Below are positions 55,253 through 64,000 of a DNA stretch of 64,000 bases, in pieces. The DNA is from Roseihalotalea indica (lineage in GTDB: Bacteria; Bacteroidota; Bacteroidia; Cytophagales; Cyclobacteriaceae). The DNA is taken from the NCBI RefSeq assembly GCF_022458895.1, contig NZ_JAINFL010000004.1, forward strand, positions 992,001 through 1,056,000, written 5' to 3'. Below the pieces are notes generated by a model. The model worked only from the letters and a program-made list of their open reading frames with translations. It did not search any database and was not told where the DNA came from. How positions within the stretch are numbered: position 1 is the first letter of the stretch; each line of letters starts with the position of its first letter. The translations under genes were made by a program, and so were the position numbers.

Positions 55253-56052
55253 TTTCTGAGATTTTCCATCTCTTTAATATCAATTTCAATAGCTCCTATC
55301 GCAAGTTTGGCTTTCACTTTTAGTGGTACTTTATTTCGGTCATCGGATATCCACACTTGAACTGGATCATCACCATCTTCAAAAAACGAGTTCTTAGGAA
55401 GAATAGGTGCTACTATGATAGAGTTGATTTCGCCAATTTTGGTATTCAAAAGCTCTCTACCAATAATTTTAATTTCAATAGCATATACTTCTTCAGCAAA
55501 AAAACCCTGTAACTGGATTACTTCGCCTACTTTATAGTTACTATAGTCAAGTGTGCGTAAAAAATAGTATCCCCCAACAATGTCTAATACATTATCAGGC
55601 ACAGTAAATACTTCTTTAGCTTTTACCTTACGGGTTTTCTTGTCTAATTTTAAAACAGTGGCAACATCATTTTCGTGGTCAAAGTTTACCATTTCGTTTT
55701 TACGATACTTGCCTTCTTGGATATAACGGTAAGATCTTAATGGAAGAATAGAGGTAGTATCTACATATGCGCCATAGTTATTACGCACACTATATAGTAC
55801 ATCAGCTAATCCGGTAGTGTTACCAAACACATCAATTTTATAACAGGGGCGCCCGTTTACATCGTAATGATTCTCCTGAACTTTCATTACAGCCTCTGCG
55901 GCGTTAATGAGTCCATAATGCACCCGGTACTTTAATATTTCTCCAGGACCAAAACTTTCATTATCGATATAACGGTAAGCGTTGGGCCCTCCGTATTGGA
56001 AAGCCATGCTCATTAATGCAATCCCCAAAAGTGTGATAAAGTATTTTTTCAT
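55249..56052 (-). CDS. DUF3108 domain protein, exported
   Basis: A 267-residue exported protein from ATG 56052 (an ATG at 56067 adds five residues). Signal peptide MKKYFITLLGIALMSMAF, then GEILKYRVHYGLINAAEAVMKV and the lipocalin-like beta-rich DUF3108 fold, with DVLYSVRNNYGAYVD and ILPLRSYRYIQEGKYRKNE. Family members are periplasmic and of unknown role. The gene lies tail to tail with the DUF4174 gene, sharing stop bases. A perfect 18-bp palindrome lies 117 bases upstream of its start, a possible control site. Confidence 0.85.
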   Translation of the reverse strand: MKKYFITLLGIALMSMAFQYGGPNAYRYIDNESFGPGEILKYRVHYGLINAAEAVMKVQENHYDVNGRPCYKIDVFGNTTGLADVLYSVRNNYGAYVDTTSILPLRSYRYIQEGKYRKNEMVNFDHENDVATVLKLDKKTRKVKAKEVFTVPDNVLDIVGGYYFLRTLDYSNYKVGEVIQLQGFFAEEVYAIEIKIIGRELLNTKIGEINSIIVAPILPKNSFFEDGDDPVQVWISDDRNKVPLKVKAKLAIGAIEIDIKEMENLRN

Positions 56053-56168
56053 GCTACCCACTTTCATATATCAAAAGAAAAAATCGTGCAAGTTTTATGC
56101 AAGATCCCTTCTTTCTTGCAATTTATAACGTAAATCGGTCGACTTCAGTTAACCCTTTACCTTCGCAT

Positions 56169-56186
56169 TTGTACGTTAACGTACAA
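56169..56186. promoter_or_regulatory. 18-bp perfect palindrome, possible operator
   Basis: TTGTACGTTAACGTACAA is perfectly self-complementary. TGTACA occurs again 20 bases downstream. Likely binding site of a dimeric regulator, for the DUF3108 gene (minus) or a plus-strand transcript. Confidence 0.5.
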
Positions 56187-56329
56187 TTTATGAACGATAG
56201 TGTACAACAGATCCTCCATTCTTCCCATATACAGGTCAGTTCATGAGATGGCATACTTATTGAATCTGACAAAATGAATATCATTAACCCTATTAAAATA
56301 CGTTTTAGTTTGATTTGAGCATATTACTA

Positions 56330-56366
56330 AGAGTCGGGGCTTTCGTCCGACTCTTTTTTATTTTCT
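56330..56366 (+). terminator. Orphan plus-strand rho-independent terminator
   Basis: AAGAGTCGG (56330-56338) pairs with CCGACTCTT (56348-56356), followed by TTTTATTTTC. No plus-strand gene precedes it within 1 kb. The minus-strand side lacks a T-run, so termination of the aminopeptidase gene by it would be weak. Confidence 0.65.
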
Positions 56367-56368
56367 GC

Positions 56369-57403
56369 TCAATATTTTTGTTTCAAAAATCTAAGATACT
56401 TTTTTAGATCTCCCTGAAACTCGTTTTTAAGTTCTTTCTCAAAGTCATCAAGCTTGGCTTGGTATCGCACATATGATTTGAAGAATGTATTGTTTGGTAA
56501 ATCCCCCTGACTCTTCAGTTTTTCTACGGCTTTGCGATATTGAGCAGTGGACAAACTTAAAGTATCAGTTTTCATCACAATCTGCCGAATAAGTTCCTCC
56601 TTTTTTGCTTGTTTTTTCTCATACTCCAGTTTTTCAGAAAAAGATTTGTAAAGGCTATCTAACTGATTGGTTCCTCGAAGAATATGATCAACATATTTCT
56701 GCCGGTCTTCTAAGTATAAAATATAGTCTTTTACTTCATCAGATTCTTTACCGTACTTATGAGATAAAAAAGCTTCAGCCCCTTTATTTCCGATAAAAGA
56801 TGCAATATTTTCGTTCAGTCGCAAGCTGTCTTTAACGAATACAGTGCCATGAGTAAGTTCATGGATGATTGTGTTGGCCACTCGCCCATCAGACCGAAAT
56901 AGTAAACTTGATAATATTGGATCATTAAAAAAACCTAATGTACTCCATGCGCTGACGGTACGAATGCCTGTATCCAAACCGGATTCTTCTAATTCTTTTT
57001 TTTCATGAAGTGCTTTTTCATGATCAAAAAATCCTTTGTATGAAAATGTTCCCAATAGCGGAAACCGCCATTCTCGGTCATCCAAAGAAAAAGGTTCTGT
57101 AGCAGTAATTACCCATAAAATAGGCTTTCCTTTTTGGTCGTACACACTTTGATAACTCCCTGATTTTTCAGTACCAATACTATCAATAGCAAACTGTTTA
57201 ATCTCTTGCACAAGCCGAACTTTATATTTTAAAGAGTCAGCAACGTTAGGGTCAACCAGTATCTCTTTGATTGGCCTTGCATTCCATAGTACATTAAACT
57301 GCCCTTTTGCTTGCATTATACCATAGCTCACTAACTCATGTTGCCAGATCAGATATACCCCTCCTACCAATACTATCGCTACCCCAATTTTTTTTATCAT
57401 CAT
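56369..57403 (-). CDS. Predicted zinc aminopeptidase (HELTH type, COG4324)
   Basis: A 344-residue putative membrane-anchored metallopeptidase. One N-terminal hydrophobic segment (VAIVLVGGVYLIW) is followed by the family core: TVSAWSTLGFFNDPILSS, then the zinc motif HELTH (181-185) and the third ligand in LNENIASFIGNKGA (Glu198). The C-terminal third is charged and helical. These features match the predicted aminopeptidase family found next to many core genes. Cleavage specificity is unknown. The active site is complete. Confidence 0.88.
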   Translation of the reverse strand: MMIKKIGVAIVLVGGVYLIWQHELVSYGIMQAKGQFNVLWNARPIKEILVDPNVADSLKYKVRLVQEIKQFAIDSIGTEKSGSYQSVYDQKGKPILWVITATEPFSLDDREWRFPLLGTFSYKGFFDHEKALHEKKELEESGLDTGIRTVSAWSTLGFFNDPILSSLLFRSDGRVANTIIHELTHGTVFVKDSLRLNENIASFIGNKGAEAFLSHKYGKESDEVKDYILYLEDRQKYVDHILRGTNQLDSLYKSFSEKLEYEKKQAKKEELIRQIVMKTDTLSLSTAQYRKAVEKLKSQGDLPNNTFFKSYVRYQAKLDDFEKELKNEFQGDLKKYLRFLKQKY

Positions 57404-57578
57404 CTTAGTATTTACTATCCCCCTTTTTTCATGTATCTTTGATATTAGCTCAACAGTTATTTTTAATAAGCTGATTATCAGAGTATTACACTAATTCTAT
57501 TTTTTTATTATTTATCAAATTTACAAATTATTAGCAACCAATCTATTAACCAAACTGTTCTTGTTTTACGTAATAAGC

Positions 57579-57609
57579 TTGCAAAAAATACTTAAAAAAA
57601 GTATATTTG
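57579..57609 (+). promoter_or_regulatory. Bacteroidota-type promoter of recA
   Basis: TTG at 57579-57581, 20 bases, TATATTTG at 57602-57609, matching TTG-N~20-TAnnTTTG. The recA start codon follows 25 bases later. Confidence 0.8.
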
Positions 57610-57634
57610 CTTTATCAACCATAATCGAACATTC

Positions 57635-58708
57635 ATGAGCGATCAAACAGAAAAACTGAAAGCCCTTCAATTAACTATTGATAAACTTGATAAAACCTAT
57701 GGCAAAGGTACTGTAATGAAACTTAGTGATGAGCGTGTTGAGGATGTGCCTGCTATCCCAACAGGCTCACTAGGGCTGGATATTGCTTTAGGCGTTGGAG
57801 GTGTTCCCAGAGGGCGCGTAGTTGAAATTTACGGTCCTGAATCTTCCGGTAAAACTACGTTGGCAATGCATTGTATTGCTGAGGCGCAAAAAGCAGGAGG
57901 CATCGCAGCTATTGTTGATGCCGAGCATGCTTTTGACCGAAGTTACGCTCAAAAGTTAGGGATTGACACTGAAAACTTACTTATTTCGCAACCAGATAAT
58001 GGGGAGCAGGCTTTAGAAATTGCCGAGCATCTTATCCGTTCTGGTGCCATTGATATCATTGTCATTGACTCAGTAGCTGCTCTGGTACCTCGCGGCGAAT
58101 TAGAAGGTGAAATGGGTGATAGCAAAATGGGATTACAGGCACGCTTAATGTCCCAGGCGCTGAGAAAACTCACTGGTGCTATTAACAAAACAAAATGCAC
58201 GTGTATTTTCATTAATCAACTTCGAGAGAAAATCGGGGTTATGTTTGGAAACCCGGAAACAACAACTGGGGGTAACGCTCTAAAGTTCTATGCATCGGTA
58301 CGTTTGGATATCCGACGCATCGGTCAAATTAAAGAAGGTTCTGACAATGTAACCGGAAACCGTACTAGAGTTAAAGTAGTAAAGAACAAAGTTGCTCCTC
58401 CTTTCAAGGTTGTGGAATTTGATATTATGTATGGGGAAGGAATTTCAAAAGTTGGTGAAATTCTTGATTTAGGAGTAGAAATGGACATTGTGAAAAAATC
58501 AGGGTCATGGTTTTCCTACGAAACTGAAAAACTTGGACAAGGACGGGACGCAGTAAAACGCATCTTACTTGACAATCCTGAGTTGATGAATGAAGTTGAA
58601 TTAAAAATAAGGAATAAAGTGAATGGTATAGAACCTGAAACTAAAGAAGTTACAGAAGACGAGGCTTTATTAAATGAAGCTGGCACTTCATCAAATGGGA
58701 AAAAATAG
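57635..58708 (+). CDS. recA: RecA recombinase
   Basis: DNA-strand-exchange ATPase, central to recombination and the SOS response. The 357 residues have Walker A GPESSGKT (67-74), the typical [22 protein letters not shown]-binding loop L1, [11 protein letters not shown] and the glycine-rich L2 region ([20 protein letters not shown]). The C-terminus is acidic. Full length with no insert. Preceded by a clear promoter and followed by a terminator. No LexA-type operator was recognised upstream. Confidence 0.98.
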   Translation: MSDQTEKLKALQLTIDKLDKTYGKGTVMKLSDERVEDVPAIPTGSLGLDIALGVGGVPRGRVVEIYGPESSGKTTLAMHCIAEAQKAGGIAAIVDAEHAFDRSYAQKLGIDTENLLISQPDNGEQALEIAEHLIRSGAIDIIVIDSVAALVPRGELEGEMGDSKMGLQARLMSQALRKLTGAINKTKCTCIFINQLREKIGVMFGNPETTTGGNALKFYASVRLDIRRIGQIKEGSDNVTGNRTRVKVVKNKVAPPFKVVEFDIMYGEGISKVGEILDLGVEMDIVKKSGSWFSYETEKLGQGRDAVKRILLDNPELMNEVELKIRNKVNGIEPETKEVTEDEALLNEAGTSSNGKK

Positions 58709-58737
58709 TATTTTAGTTTTTTGGGTTAATGTTGTTC

Positions 58738-58774
58738 AAAGAGCCGCCTTTTTAGACGGCTCTTTCTTTTTGGA
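58738..58774 (+). terminator. Terminator of recA
   Basis: AAAGAGCCG (58738-58746) pairs with CGGCTCTTT (58757-58765), followed by CTTTTTGG. The hairpin overlaps the last codons of the convergent hydrolase gene, so both ends are tightly packed. Confidence 0.85.
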
Positions 58775-59405
58775 GAAAGTTTGCTAAAACTTTCGGAGGT
58801 ATTTCATGTTTGCCAGAGAACTGAAAAATTTCAGGATAAACTCCATATTCTTCAAAGGTTGTCTGTAGCTTACTAAAGCTCTTCTCAGTGACAAACTGGT
58901 CCTGATCACCGTACACGTATGACAACTTTTTCCCGGTAAATATACTGCGGCTGTGTACGGCATCTATATCGGTTGGAAAATCACCAGCCCACATGATCAT
59001 TTCATCAAAAGAAATATTTGTTTGTGTAACCCATCGAATCAGCGTTGAAACACCTTGAGAAAAAGCAAATAAGACAGTACGTTTAGGAGGCTTATGGCTA
59101 TCATAAATCTTGTAATAAATAGATGAAAGGTACTCAACATAATTGCGAATGGCTGTTTCACGGAACTCACGGGTCATCCAGGTAGCTCCTACTCGACCGT
59201 TTACCCCTTGCAAATAGAATAGAGAAAGGCCCTCGGGCGCAATTACATAAGCGCGATTGGAAAGCATTTCAAATTTTGGCAGAAAATAACTTGCCAACTG
59301 GCCATACCCATGCAAAACAAACCATAGCTCATTAGAAGCAAAAGCCACTTCACCGAGAGTATAATATCTTGCATTTATTTGAACTGGAATAGAATGTTCT
59401 TGCAT
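58752..59405 (-). CDS. Alpha/beta hydrolase, phospholipase/carboxylesterase type
   Basis: A 217-residue cytoplasmic serine hydrolase. It has the oxyanion region FVLHGYGQLASYF (Leu-His-Gly-Tyr-Gly), the nucleophile elbow AFSQGVS with Ser116, an acid in YGDQDQF (167 or 169), and His200 in GKHEIPP. The elbow has Ala where Gly is usual. The esterase/phospholipase-like family is small-substrate esterases. Its end overlaps the recA terminator. Upstream on the same strand, a terminator separates it from the exported-protein gene. Confidence 0.85.
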   Translation of the reverse strand: MQEHSIPVQINARYYTLGEVAFASNELWFVLHGYGQLASYFLPKFEMLSNRAYVIAPEGLSLFYLQGVNGRVGATWMTREFRETAIRNYVEYLSSIYYKIYDSHKPPKRTVLFAFSQGVSTLIRWVTQTNISFDEMIMWAGDFPTDIDAVHSRSIFTGKKLSYVYGDQDQFVTEKSFSKLQTTFEEYGVYPEIFQFSGKHEIPPKVLANFLQKERAV

Positions 59406-59406
59406 A

Positions 59407-59434
59407 GGAAAAAAAAAGACCTCAAATGAGGCCT
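59407..59434 (-). terminator. Terminator after the small exported protein gene
   Basis: On the minus strand AGGCCTC and GAGGTCT form a seven-pair stem (one G-U), loop ATTT, followed by eight or more T. It lies 25 bases after the gene ending at 59460 and just upstream of the hydrolase start. Confidence 0.8.
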
Positions 59435-59459
59435 GATTGTTCTTGAGCTTTATGAAAGG

Positions 59460-59891
59460 TTACCGTTTAAATCCTAAAACCGCACCTCCACAATGACTTT
59501 GCGACCCTTCAAATGTAAACGTGATGTAGTAAATACCCGTTGCATTACAGGGGTAAATAATACCTCGGTTAAAATTACCATTGGCAAAGCTAGTTCCTAC
59601 TTTTTTACGATTAGAATCATATAAGCTTACTACAATTCCATCTGTTTCGCTACCTTCAGCACAGATATTCAAAAAATACTGGGTGCCTTTTGCGAAGACG
59701 TATGAGTACTCAATTTTATCTTTAGCTCCCCCTTCACCATTAACTTCATAACTTTTAACAAAGTTAAAGCCGTCGGCAAGCTGAGGAATACATGCCTCGG
59801 TATACACAGAAGGATCGCATTGAGCTTCAGCTTCTAGGGTATTTAAAAGCACGCCAAACACTAGGCTCAATACTGTTACAATCGCTTTCAT
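59460..59891 (-). CDS. Small exported protein of unknown function
   Basis: A 143-residue protein from ATG 59891, chosen because it starts the signal peptide (MKAIVTVLSLVFGVLLN, cut near AEA-QC) and avoids overlap with the upstream gene. The mature part has cysteines (QCDPSVYTEAC, NICAEG, YPCNATG, SHCGG) and beta-rich segments resembling pre-peptidase C-terminal-like domains (SYVFAKGTQYFLNICAEGS, GIVVSLYDSNRKKVGTS, GIYYITFTFEGSQ). These domains commonly bind or help export. It follows the lipoprotein gene by 16 bases and is probably in its operon. Confidence 0.75.
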   Translation of the reverse strand: MKAIVTVLSLVFGVLLNTLEAEAQCDPSVYTEACIPQLADGFNFVKSYEVNGEGGAKDKIEYSYVFAKGTQYFLNICAEGSETDGIVVSLYDSNRKKVGTSFANGNFNRGIIYPCNATGIYYITFTFEGSQSHCGGAVLGFKR

Positions 59892-59907
59892 ATACATGCG
59901 TACTATT

Positions 59908-60813
59908 TTAATGAATGATGTAGTCTCGGATAGATGAAGTAATACGGGCAATCTCATGAACATTTTCATCAGTAATGTTAATGGTTGTGGTACTGTTGTT
60001 TGAAATCGTTACAATGCCATTAACTTCCTGAAGTGTAGACTCTGCGTAAGTCTGGGTAATATTAATATTATCAAACTCTGCCTGTAGTTTAGCCATTCTC
60101 TCCGCTAGCTCTTTCATATTAGGATTACTGTCACTATAAAATGAAAGTAATAGCATAATATTCTCTAGGATAATTTTTTGTTCTCCAATCCTCTCCTTTA
60201 ACTCATCATTAGTCATGTTTCTCTCAGTTACCTGACAGATAATATGCAATGCTTCTAACCATCCTCCTGTGAGCAATAACACACTCAAGTTAGCTCGTTG
60301 CTGTTCTTGTAGAGAAGAGTTAATATTGTTAAAATTTTTGGTAGTAATTAGAAGCAGGGAATCAAGATTTCGACTGTTGGTAGCTAGACGTCGTATTACT
60401 CCAAAATCAAAGAATTGTCCGATGCTCAGTCCGTCCGCAAGATCACGAATCGCTGTTAGATACTCAAAGGCATCCTGATTTTGTTCATAAATATTAGTAT
60501 ACCCAAGATCAGTTCCGTATACACCTAAGTTGAGTGCTTTTTTGTAATTACTATTGTAACTTGATAGCTTTTGAGTTCCGTTGAGCAAGCTAATATCGTA
60601 ATTCGTTCCAGATTGCTTTAATAGTACTGCAATTTCCAGAGGGGAAGGGATTTGTTGTAAGATACTTTCCAATACCTCTTCTGAAATAACGGGGGCTGTA
60701 CTTTCAGCAGATTCTAAACTATCAAGAAAAGCTTGTTCGTCTATTTGCGATCCTGAATCACAGGACCATAAAGCAACTGATGTTACACTAAACAATAATA
60801 ATAGTCTTTTCAT
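59908..60813 (-). CDS. Putative lipoprotein of unknown function, helical
   Basis: A 301-residue protein from ATG 60813 (an ATG at 60849 adds twelve). The signal has a lipobox-like end VALWSC (Cys18 or so) followed by Asp. The rest is mostly helical and Gln/Leu/Asn-rich with no domain I recognise; segments such as KALNLGVYGTDLGYTNIYEQ and LLTGGWLEALHIICQV are distinctive. It begins 105 bases after the ABCG-like gene ends, so the three genes may be a unit. Function is unknown. Confidence 0.75.
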   Translation of the reverse strand: MKRLLLLFSVTSVALWSCDSGSQIDEQAFLDSLESAESTAPVISEEVLESILQQIPSPLEIAVLLKQSGTNYDISLLNGTQKLSSYNSNYKKALNLGVYGTDLGYTNIYEQNQDAFEYLTAIRDLADGLSIGQFFDFGVIRRLATNSRNLDSLLLITTKNFNNINSSLQEQQRANLSVLLLTGGWLEALHIICQVTERNMTNDELKERIGEQKIILENIMLLLSFYSDSNPNMKELAERMAKLQAEFDNINITQTYAESTLQEVNGIVTISNNSTTTINITDENVHEIARITSSIRDYIIH

Positions 60814-60918
60814 GCAAAGATTCCAGATTTGATGTGACAAAGGTATCATAGGTTACTCCTAGTCAAAATTGAAATAGAGTGATTATCTTACGTGTGAACT
60901 TTTTCAAATACAAAAGGA

Positions 60919-63900
60919 CTATTTGCTATAATTTGGAAGTTTGATTCTACCCAATAGCGAGATAAACTTTCTGAATAACTCTTTGTATAAACTTACGTAC
61001 AAAAAGATAGTCATGCCCCAGATAACCATAATATTGAAATAGTAGGTATCAATAAGCTTTCCACCTACTTGTTTTTTTGGTGCAAAGAAATGTGTGCGAT
61101 AATCAAAAAAGCCAGCATTGTTTAACGAAGGTTGATTAAAGACAGGGTCCACTCGCTGAAGCAATCTACCCTCATCCTCAACTATCCTATCAGCCGTGTT
61201 CACGTTTCTTACTAGATCAGAGATACTTTCGTTATGGTATATATTCTTATATTCATTTAAATCATATTCTAACCCAGACTCTTTCTCTAAATAATAAGCT
61301 AGCTTTTCTTTTTTTTCTACTGCACTATTAAACTTTTGCATATAGTGCTTGTTCAGATTTTTTAGGTAGAGTCGCAATTGTTCAATTATTTCCGGTGTAA
61401 TATTCTCTTGCGTTATTACTACTGGAATATCAATTTCCTCAATTCCTTCTCGGAAGGATTCTTTTTGTAGCTCTTTACGGAAAATGTATAAGTCTTTAGA
61501 TAACAGTGCCTGTGCGGAATCACTCTCTAGCGACAAGTTGTTTGTAATACTTTGTAACTTTGATTCAAGTTCAGGAATTAGATAAGCGGCCTTAAAGTCT
61601 GCTTGGCGCTCTTGCCGTTCTAATTCAAAGAAAGGACGCTGAAAAGGATTTTCTTTGAATTGATATACTGCTAAGGCTTCATATGCCCACCGAGATGCCA
61701 TCAAATCAGCAACAATGGGTACCTCTCCCTTTGAGCTAATAATACTATTGAGTTTATCAAAATTAAATAATAGCCCACTTAATATCATCTGGGGTATTAA
61801 CAACAAGGGAATAATAATATAAACGGTAACTGCCGAATTAAATGAAGCTGAAATATTCAACCCTAAGACATTAGCAAAACAAGAGACAGAAAACAAGACA
61901 AGCCAAAAGCTTATTGTCATTTCTTTGATCTCAAGTATCAGGTTACCAATTAAGACAAATGTTAATGTCTGGATAGCAGACATAACAAACAGGATAATAA
62001 GTTTTGAAGAAAGGTAACTGCTCCAGCTTAAATTAAGAAATGATTCTCGCTTCAGAATCTTTCTATCCCTTATAATCTCTTCGGCACTTACTGTGAGCCC
62101 CATGAATAAAGCAACAATAATACTGATAAGCAAATAAGCAGGTATATTTTCATTAAAGCGAAAAATATACTCAGAACTACCCGCCTCTTTATACTTGATA
62201 ATACAAGCTAAGAATAAGGCAAGTACTGGTGCCTCTAATAAGTTAATCAGCAGATATTGTTTGTTACTAATCTTAGAAAGCGTATCACGTATAGTGAAGA
62301 TAACCGTCTGCTTTAACCTTCCTGGTATAGTAAGCGATTTAGGCGGTGTTTCCCGTTCATCGTGGACTCTCTTTAATTTAAAGTTTTCCTCATACATGTC
62401 ATTCCACTGCTGAGGATTAACTTTTCGCTTATTAGTAAACTGACCGTATTCGTCGACGACCTTGGCCTCAATAATATTAAATACCTGTTCAGGATTCACA
62501 TTCCCACACTCAGAACATTGCCCTCTCTCAGAATCTACTTGATTTGATGCACTTTTAAAATATGTAACTGCCTCAACAGGATTTCCATAAAATATAGGGT
62601 ATCCTCCCGTATCCATAAGGAACATCTTATCAAACATTTTATAAATGTCTGATGATGGCTGATGAATAACAACGAAGATAAGTTTTCCCTTCAATGATAA
62701 CTCTTTTAACAAGTCAATCACATTCTCGGAATCACGGGAGGAGAGGCCTGAAGTGGGTTCATCTACAAACATTACAGCAGGCTCACGAATCAGCTCTAAC
62801 GCAATATTCAACCGCTTCCGTTGCCCACCGCTAATTGTTTTATCAAGGATACTCCCAACCTTTAAATCTTTCCGATGCTCTAAACCCAGGCTTTCTAACG
62901 TAGTAATAACCAGAGTATTTATTTCTTCTTCGCTTTTATCTGCAAAGCATAACTTAGCATTGTAATAGAGGTTTTCGTAGACTGTTAGCTCTTCTATTAG
63001 CAAGTCGTCCTGAGCTACATAGCCAATTACTCCCTGTATATGCTCTTTCTGTAAATGGATATTATAACCATTAATTAGCACTTCTCCCTCTGAAGGCACT
63101 TCAATCCCAGCTAATACATTTAGCAATGTGGTCTTCCCTGCACCACTTGCGCCCATAATTCCAATTAGCTTCCCTGGTCCTTCAGAAATATTAACATTTC
63201 TTAACCCAATCCCTCCATTTGGAAAACGAAAACCGAGTTGGTTAACATTAAATGATATCTTTTGGGTTTTATCATCTGACAAAAACTGTCTGATAAGATC
63301 ACTATAATAAAGAGCATCACCAGCCGGTGTCTTAATCGTACTTCCGTTTGAGAAGAGATACGAATGAGCGGGCTTCATTATAAACCCGTTCAGCACAATA
63401 TCACTACCTCCTAAGTATTTTACAAAATAAAGATCAACACTGGTTACCTTTAAAAAGATAATTTCTCCCTGAATATTTGCAACAACGTGTTTTTGTTGTT
63501 CAACTTCTGCTGACTGCTTTGCACTAACCGTCAGAATGTCACCTGACCGCTCTTGCTTTGATCCATCATTTAATGCAAAACCCTCAATTAGCTTATACTC
63601 TTGAGCACCAATATTAAATACTTCATAAACGGTGTTGATAATATTTACTCGCTGCTCAGTGAAGTTGCCATCGGATGCTACAAGCTCCAACACCTTCATC
63701 AGTACAACAACCTTTTGTTTCTGGGTAAGCGTTTTGTTGATCTTCCTGCAAATAGCTAGGGTCTTAACAGAATCTTTGACCGAAGTTAGTTTACGTTTTT
63801 TAACCTTAACATCTCCTTCGGCCAAATCTTCTTTTTTACCCCATTCTGCGTATTGATCATATAGTTCAACGTATTCTTTTATAGAATCATGATCCAGCTC

Positions 63901-64000
63901 TTGGGTAAAGAAATTAATAACAAAATTACGCTCTTTCTCTGTAACACCGCCATCTTGTTTAGTAATAATAGCAAATAACTGTGTTAACGCTTTTAGAATT
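60919..64000 (-). CDS. ABCG-type ATP-binding/permease fusion with TerB-like N-terminal domains, 5' end beyond window
   Basis: The frame is open to the right edge, so the start is missing. Going N to C: a TerB-like segment (ALTQLFAIITKQDGGVTEKE), another (VLMKVLELVASDGNFTEQ), a stretch like a forkhead or ligand domain, then the ATPase with GASGAGKTT (about 63127-63152), signature ISGGQRKR (about 62840) and Walker B FVDEPTSGLS (about 62765). A linker has the CSECG pair. Six membrane segments follow, split by a large extracytoplasmic region of about 200 residues before the last. Two exported proteins follow downstream. The TerB part is often a membrane or stress sensor; the substrate is unknown. 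Confidence 0.85.
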   Translation of the reverse strand, partial: ILKALTQLFAIITKQDGGVTEKERNFVINFFTQELDHDSIKEYVELYDQYAEWGKKEDLAEGDVKVKKRKLTSVKDSVKTLAICRKINKTLTQKQKVVVLMKVLELVASDGNFTEQRVNIINTVYEVFNIGAQEYKLIEGFALNDGSKQERSGDILTVSAKQSAEVEQQKHVVANIQGEIIFLKVTSVDLYFVKYLGGSDIVLNGFIMKPAHSYLFSNGSTIKTPAGDALYYSDLIRQFLSDDKTQKISFNVNQLGFRFPNGGIGLRNVNISEGPGKLIGIMGASGAGKTTLLNVLAGIEVPSEGEVLINGYNIHLQKEHIQGVIGYVAQDDLLIEELTVYENLYYNAKLCFADKSEEEINTLVITTLESLGLEHRKDLKVGSILDKTISGGQRKRLNIALELIREPAVMFVDEPTSGLSSRDSENVIDLLKELSLKGKLIFVVIHQPSSDIYKMFDKMFLMDTGGYPIFYGNPVEAVTYFKSASNQVDSERGQCSECGNVNPEQVFNIIEAKVVDEYGQFTNKRKVNPQQWNDMYEENFKLKRVHDERETPPKSLTIPGRLKQTVIFTIRDTLSKISNKQYLLINLLEAPVLALFLACIIKYKEAGSSEYIFRFNENIPAYLLISIIVALFMGLTVSAEEIIRDRKILKRESFLNLSWSSYLSSKLIILFVMSAIQTLTFVLIGNLILEIKEMTISFWLVLFSVSCFANVLGLNISASFNSAVTVYIIIPLLLIPQMILSGLLFNFDKLNSIISSKGEVPIVADLMASRWAYEALAVYQFKENPFQRPFFELERQERQADFKAAYLIPELESKLQSITNNLSLESDSAQALLSKDLYIFRKELQKESFREGIEEIDIPVVITQENITPEIIEQLRLYLKNLNKHYMQKFNSAVEKKEKLAYYLEKESGLEYDLNEYKNIYHNESISDLVRNVNTADRIVEDEGRLLQRVDPVFNQPSLNNAGFFDYRTHFFAPKKQVGGKLIDTYYFNIMVIWGMTIFLYVSLYKELFRKFISLLGRIKLPNYSK

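Larger units (their letters stand above)
56068..56368. other. 301-base intergenic region with palindrome and orphan terminator
   Basis: Between the DUF3108 gene start and the aminopeptidase gene end, both on the minus strand. It holds the palindrome at 56169 and a strong plus-strand terminator at 56330, but no open frame on the plus strand. Confidence 0.6.

Noticed and set aside
58752..59405. Reading the hydrolase as a lipase with signal peptide
   Set aside because: The N-terminus lacks a hydrophobic signal segment; it looks cytoplasmic.
1..64000. CRISPR array, rRNA operon or insertion sequence
   Set aside because: No array of regularly spaced repeats, no rRNA sequence and no transposase were seen by reading both strands.

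Overview
The window looks like a chromosome segment of a Bacteroidota bacterium, probably a Cytophagales-type and perhaps marine relative. Pointers: paired GH92 mannosidases with sulfatases, a fused SecDF, a TonB/ExbB/ExbD/ExbD operon, DUF3108 and DUF4174 proteins, few Shine-Dalgarno sites (clpC is a clear exception), and promoters of the TTG-N20-TAnnTTTG type in front of recA and tRNA-Ser. No species is claimed. Hand counts on scattered 60-base lines gave about half or more G+C left of ~44 kb and about a third to just under a half to the right, so the two parts differ in composition.

Bases 1-15.8 kb: a glycan-degradation locus. Two GH92 alpha-mannosidases (the first cut by the window edge) and a formylglycine sulfatase are followed by a mannose-6-phosphate isomerase, a ROK sugar kinase and an FHS-type sugar permease. 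Together they would release mannose from a possibly sulfated glycan, import it, phosphorylate it and feed it to glycolysis. No SusC/SusD pair lies in the window. Opposite in strand is a decaying part: an internal sulfatase fragment, an exported sugar isomerase/epimerase, a sulfatase lacking its N-terminus that is joined to a truncated TauE/SafE-type permease gene with an in-frame stop, and an intact ACS-family permease.

Bases 15.8-43.7 kb: almost all membrane and transport genes. They are a minimal TatA-like protein, a CNNM/CorC protein, a dicarboxylate/amino-acid symporter, a PiT-like protein, two DedA proteins, two APC permeases, the TonB-ExbD-ExbD-ExbB operon with a PstS-like lipoprotein, SecDF, a Ca2+/Na+ antiporter, a bile-acid-symporter-family protein, an RND pump with its adaptor, and Kup. 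Two small exported proteins in this stretch (32.2-32.5 kb and 41.3-41.6 kb) are paralogues that share the C-terminal tail YYTHLSALAP and near-identical upstream regions with an ECF-sigma-like promoter. This is the most unusual signal in the window.

Bases 43.8-45.3 kb: a junction. A decayed sensor-kinase 3' end abuts a truncated, frameshifted tyrosine-recombinase N-terminus, then an exact tandem repeat, an inverted repeat and tRNA-Ser(UGA). The composition change falls here, which suggests the scar of an integrated element.

Bases 45.3-64 kb: mostly core genes. They are a thioesterase, MltG, a YciO-type protein, a WbqC-family protein, ClpC, a VWA-like membrane protein, FabG, a GAF protein that resembles free-methionine-sulfoxide reductase but lacks key cysteines, DUF4174 and DUF3108 proteins, a predicted aminopeptidase, RecA, an esterase, two exported proteins of unknown function, and a TerB-ABCG fusion transporter that runs off the right edge.
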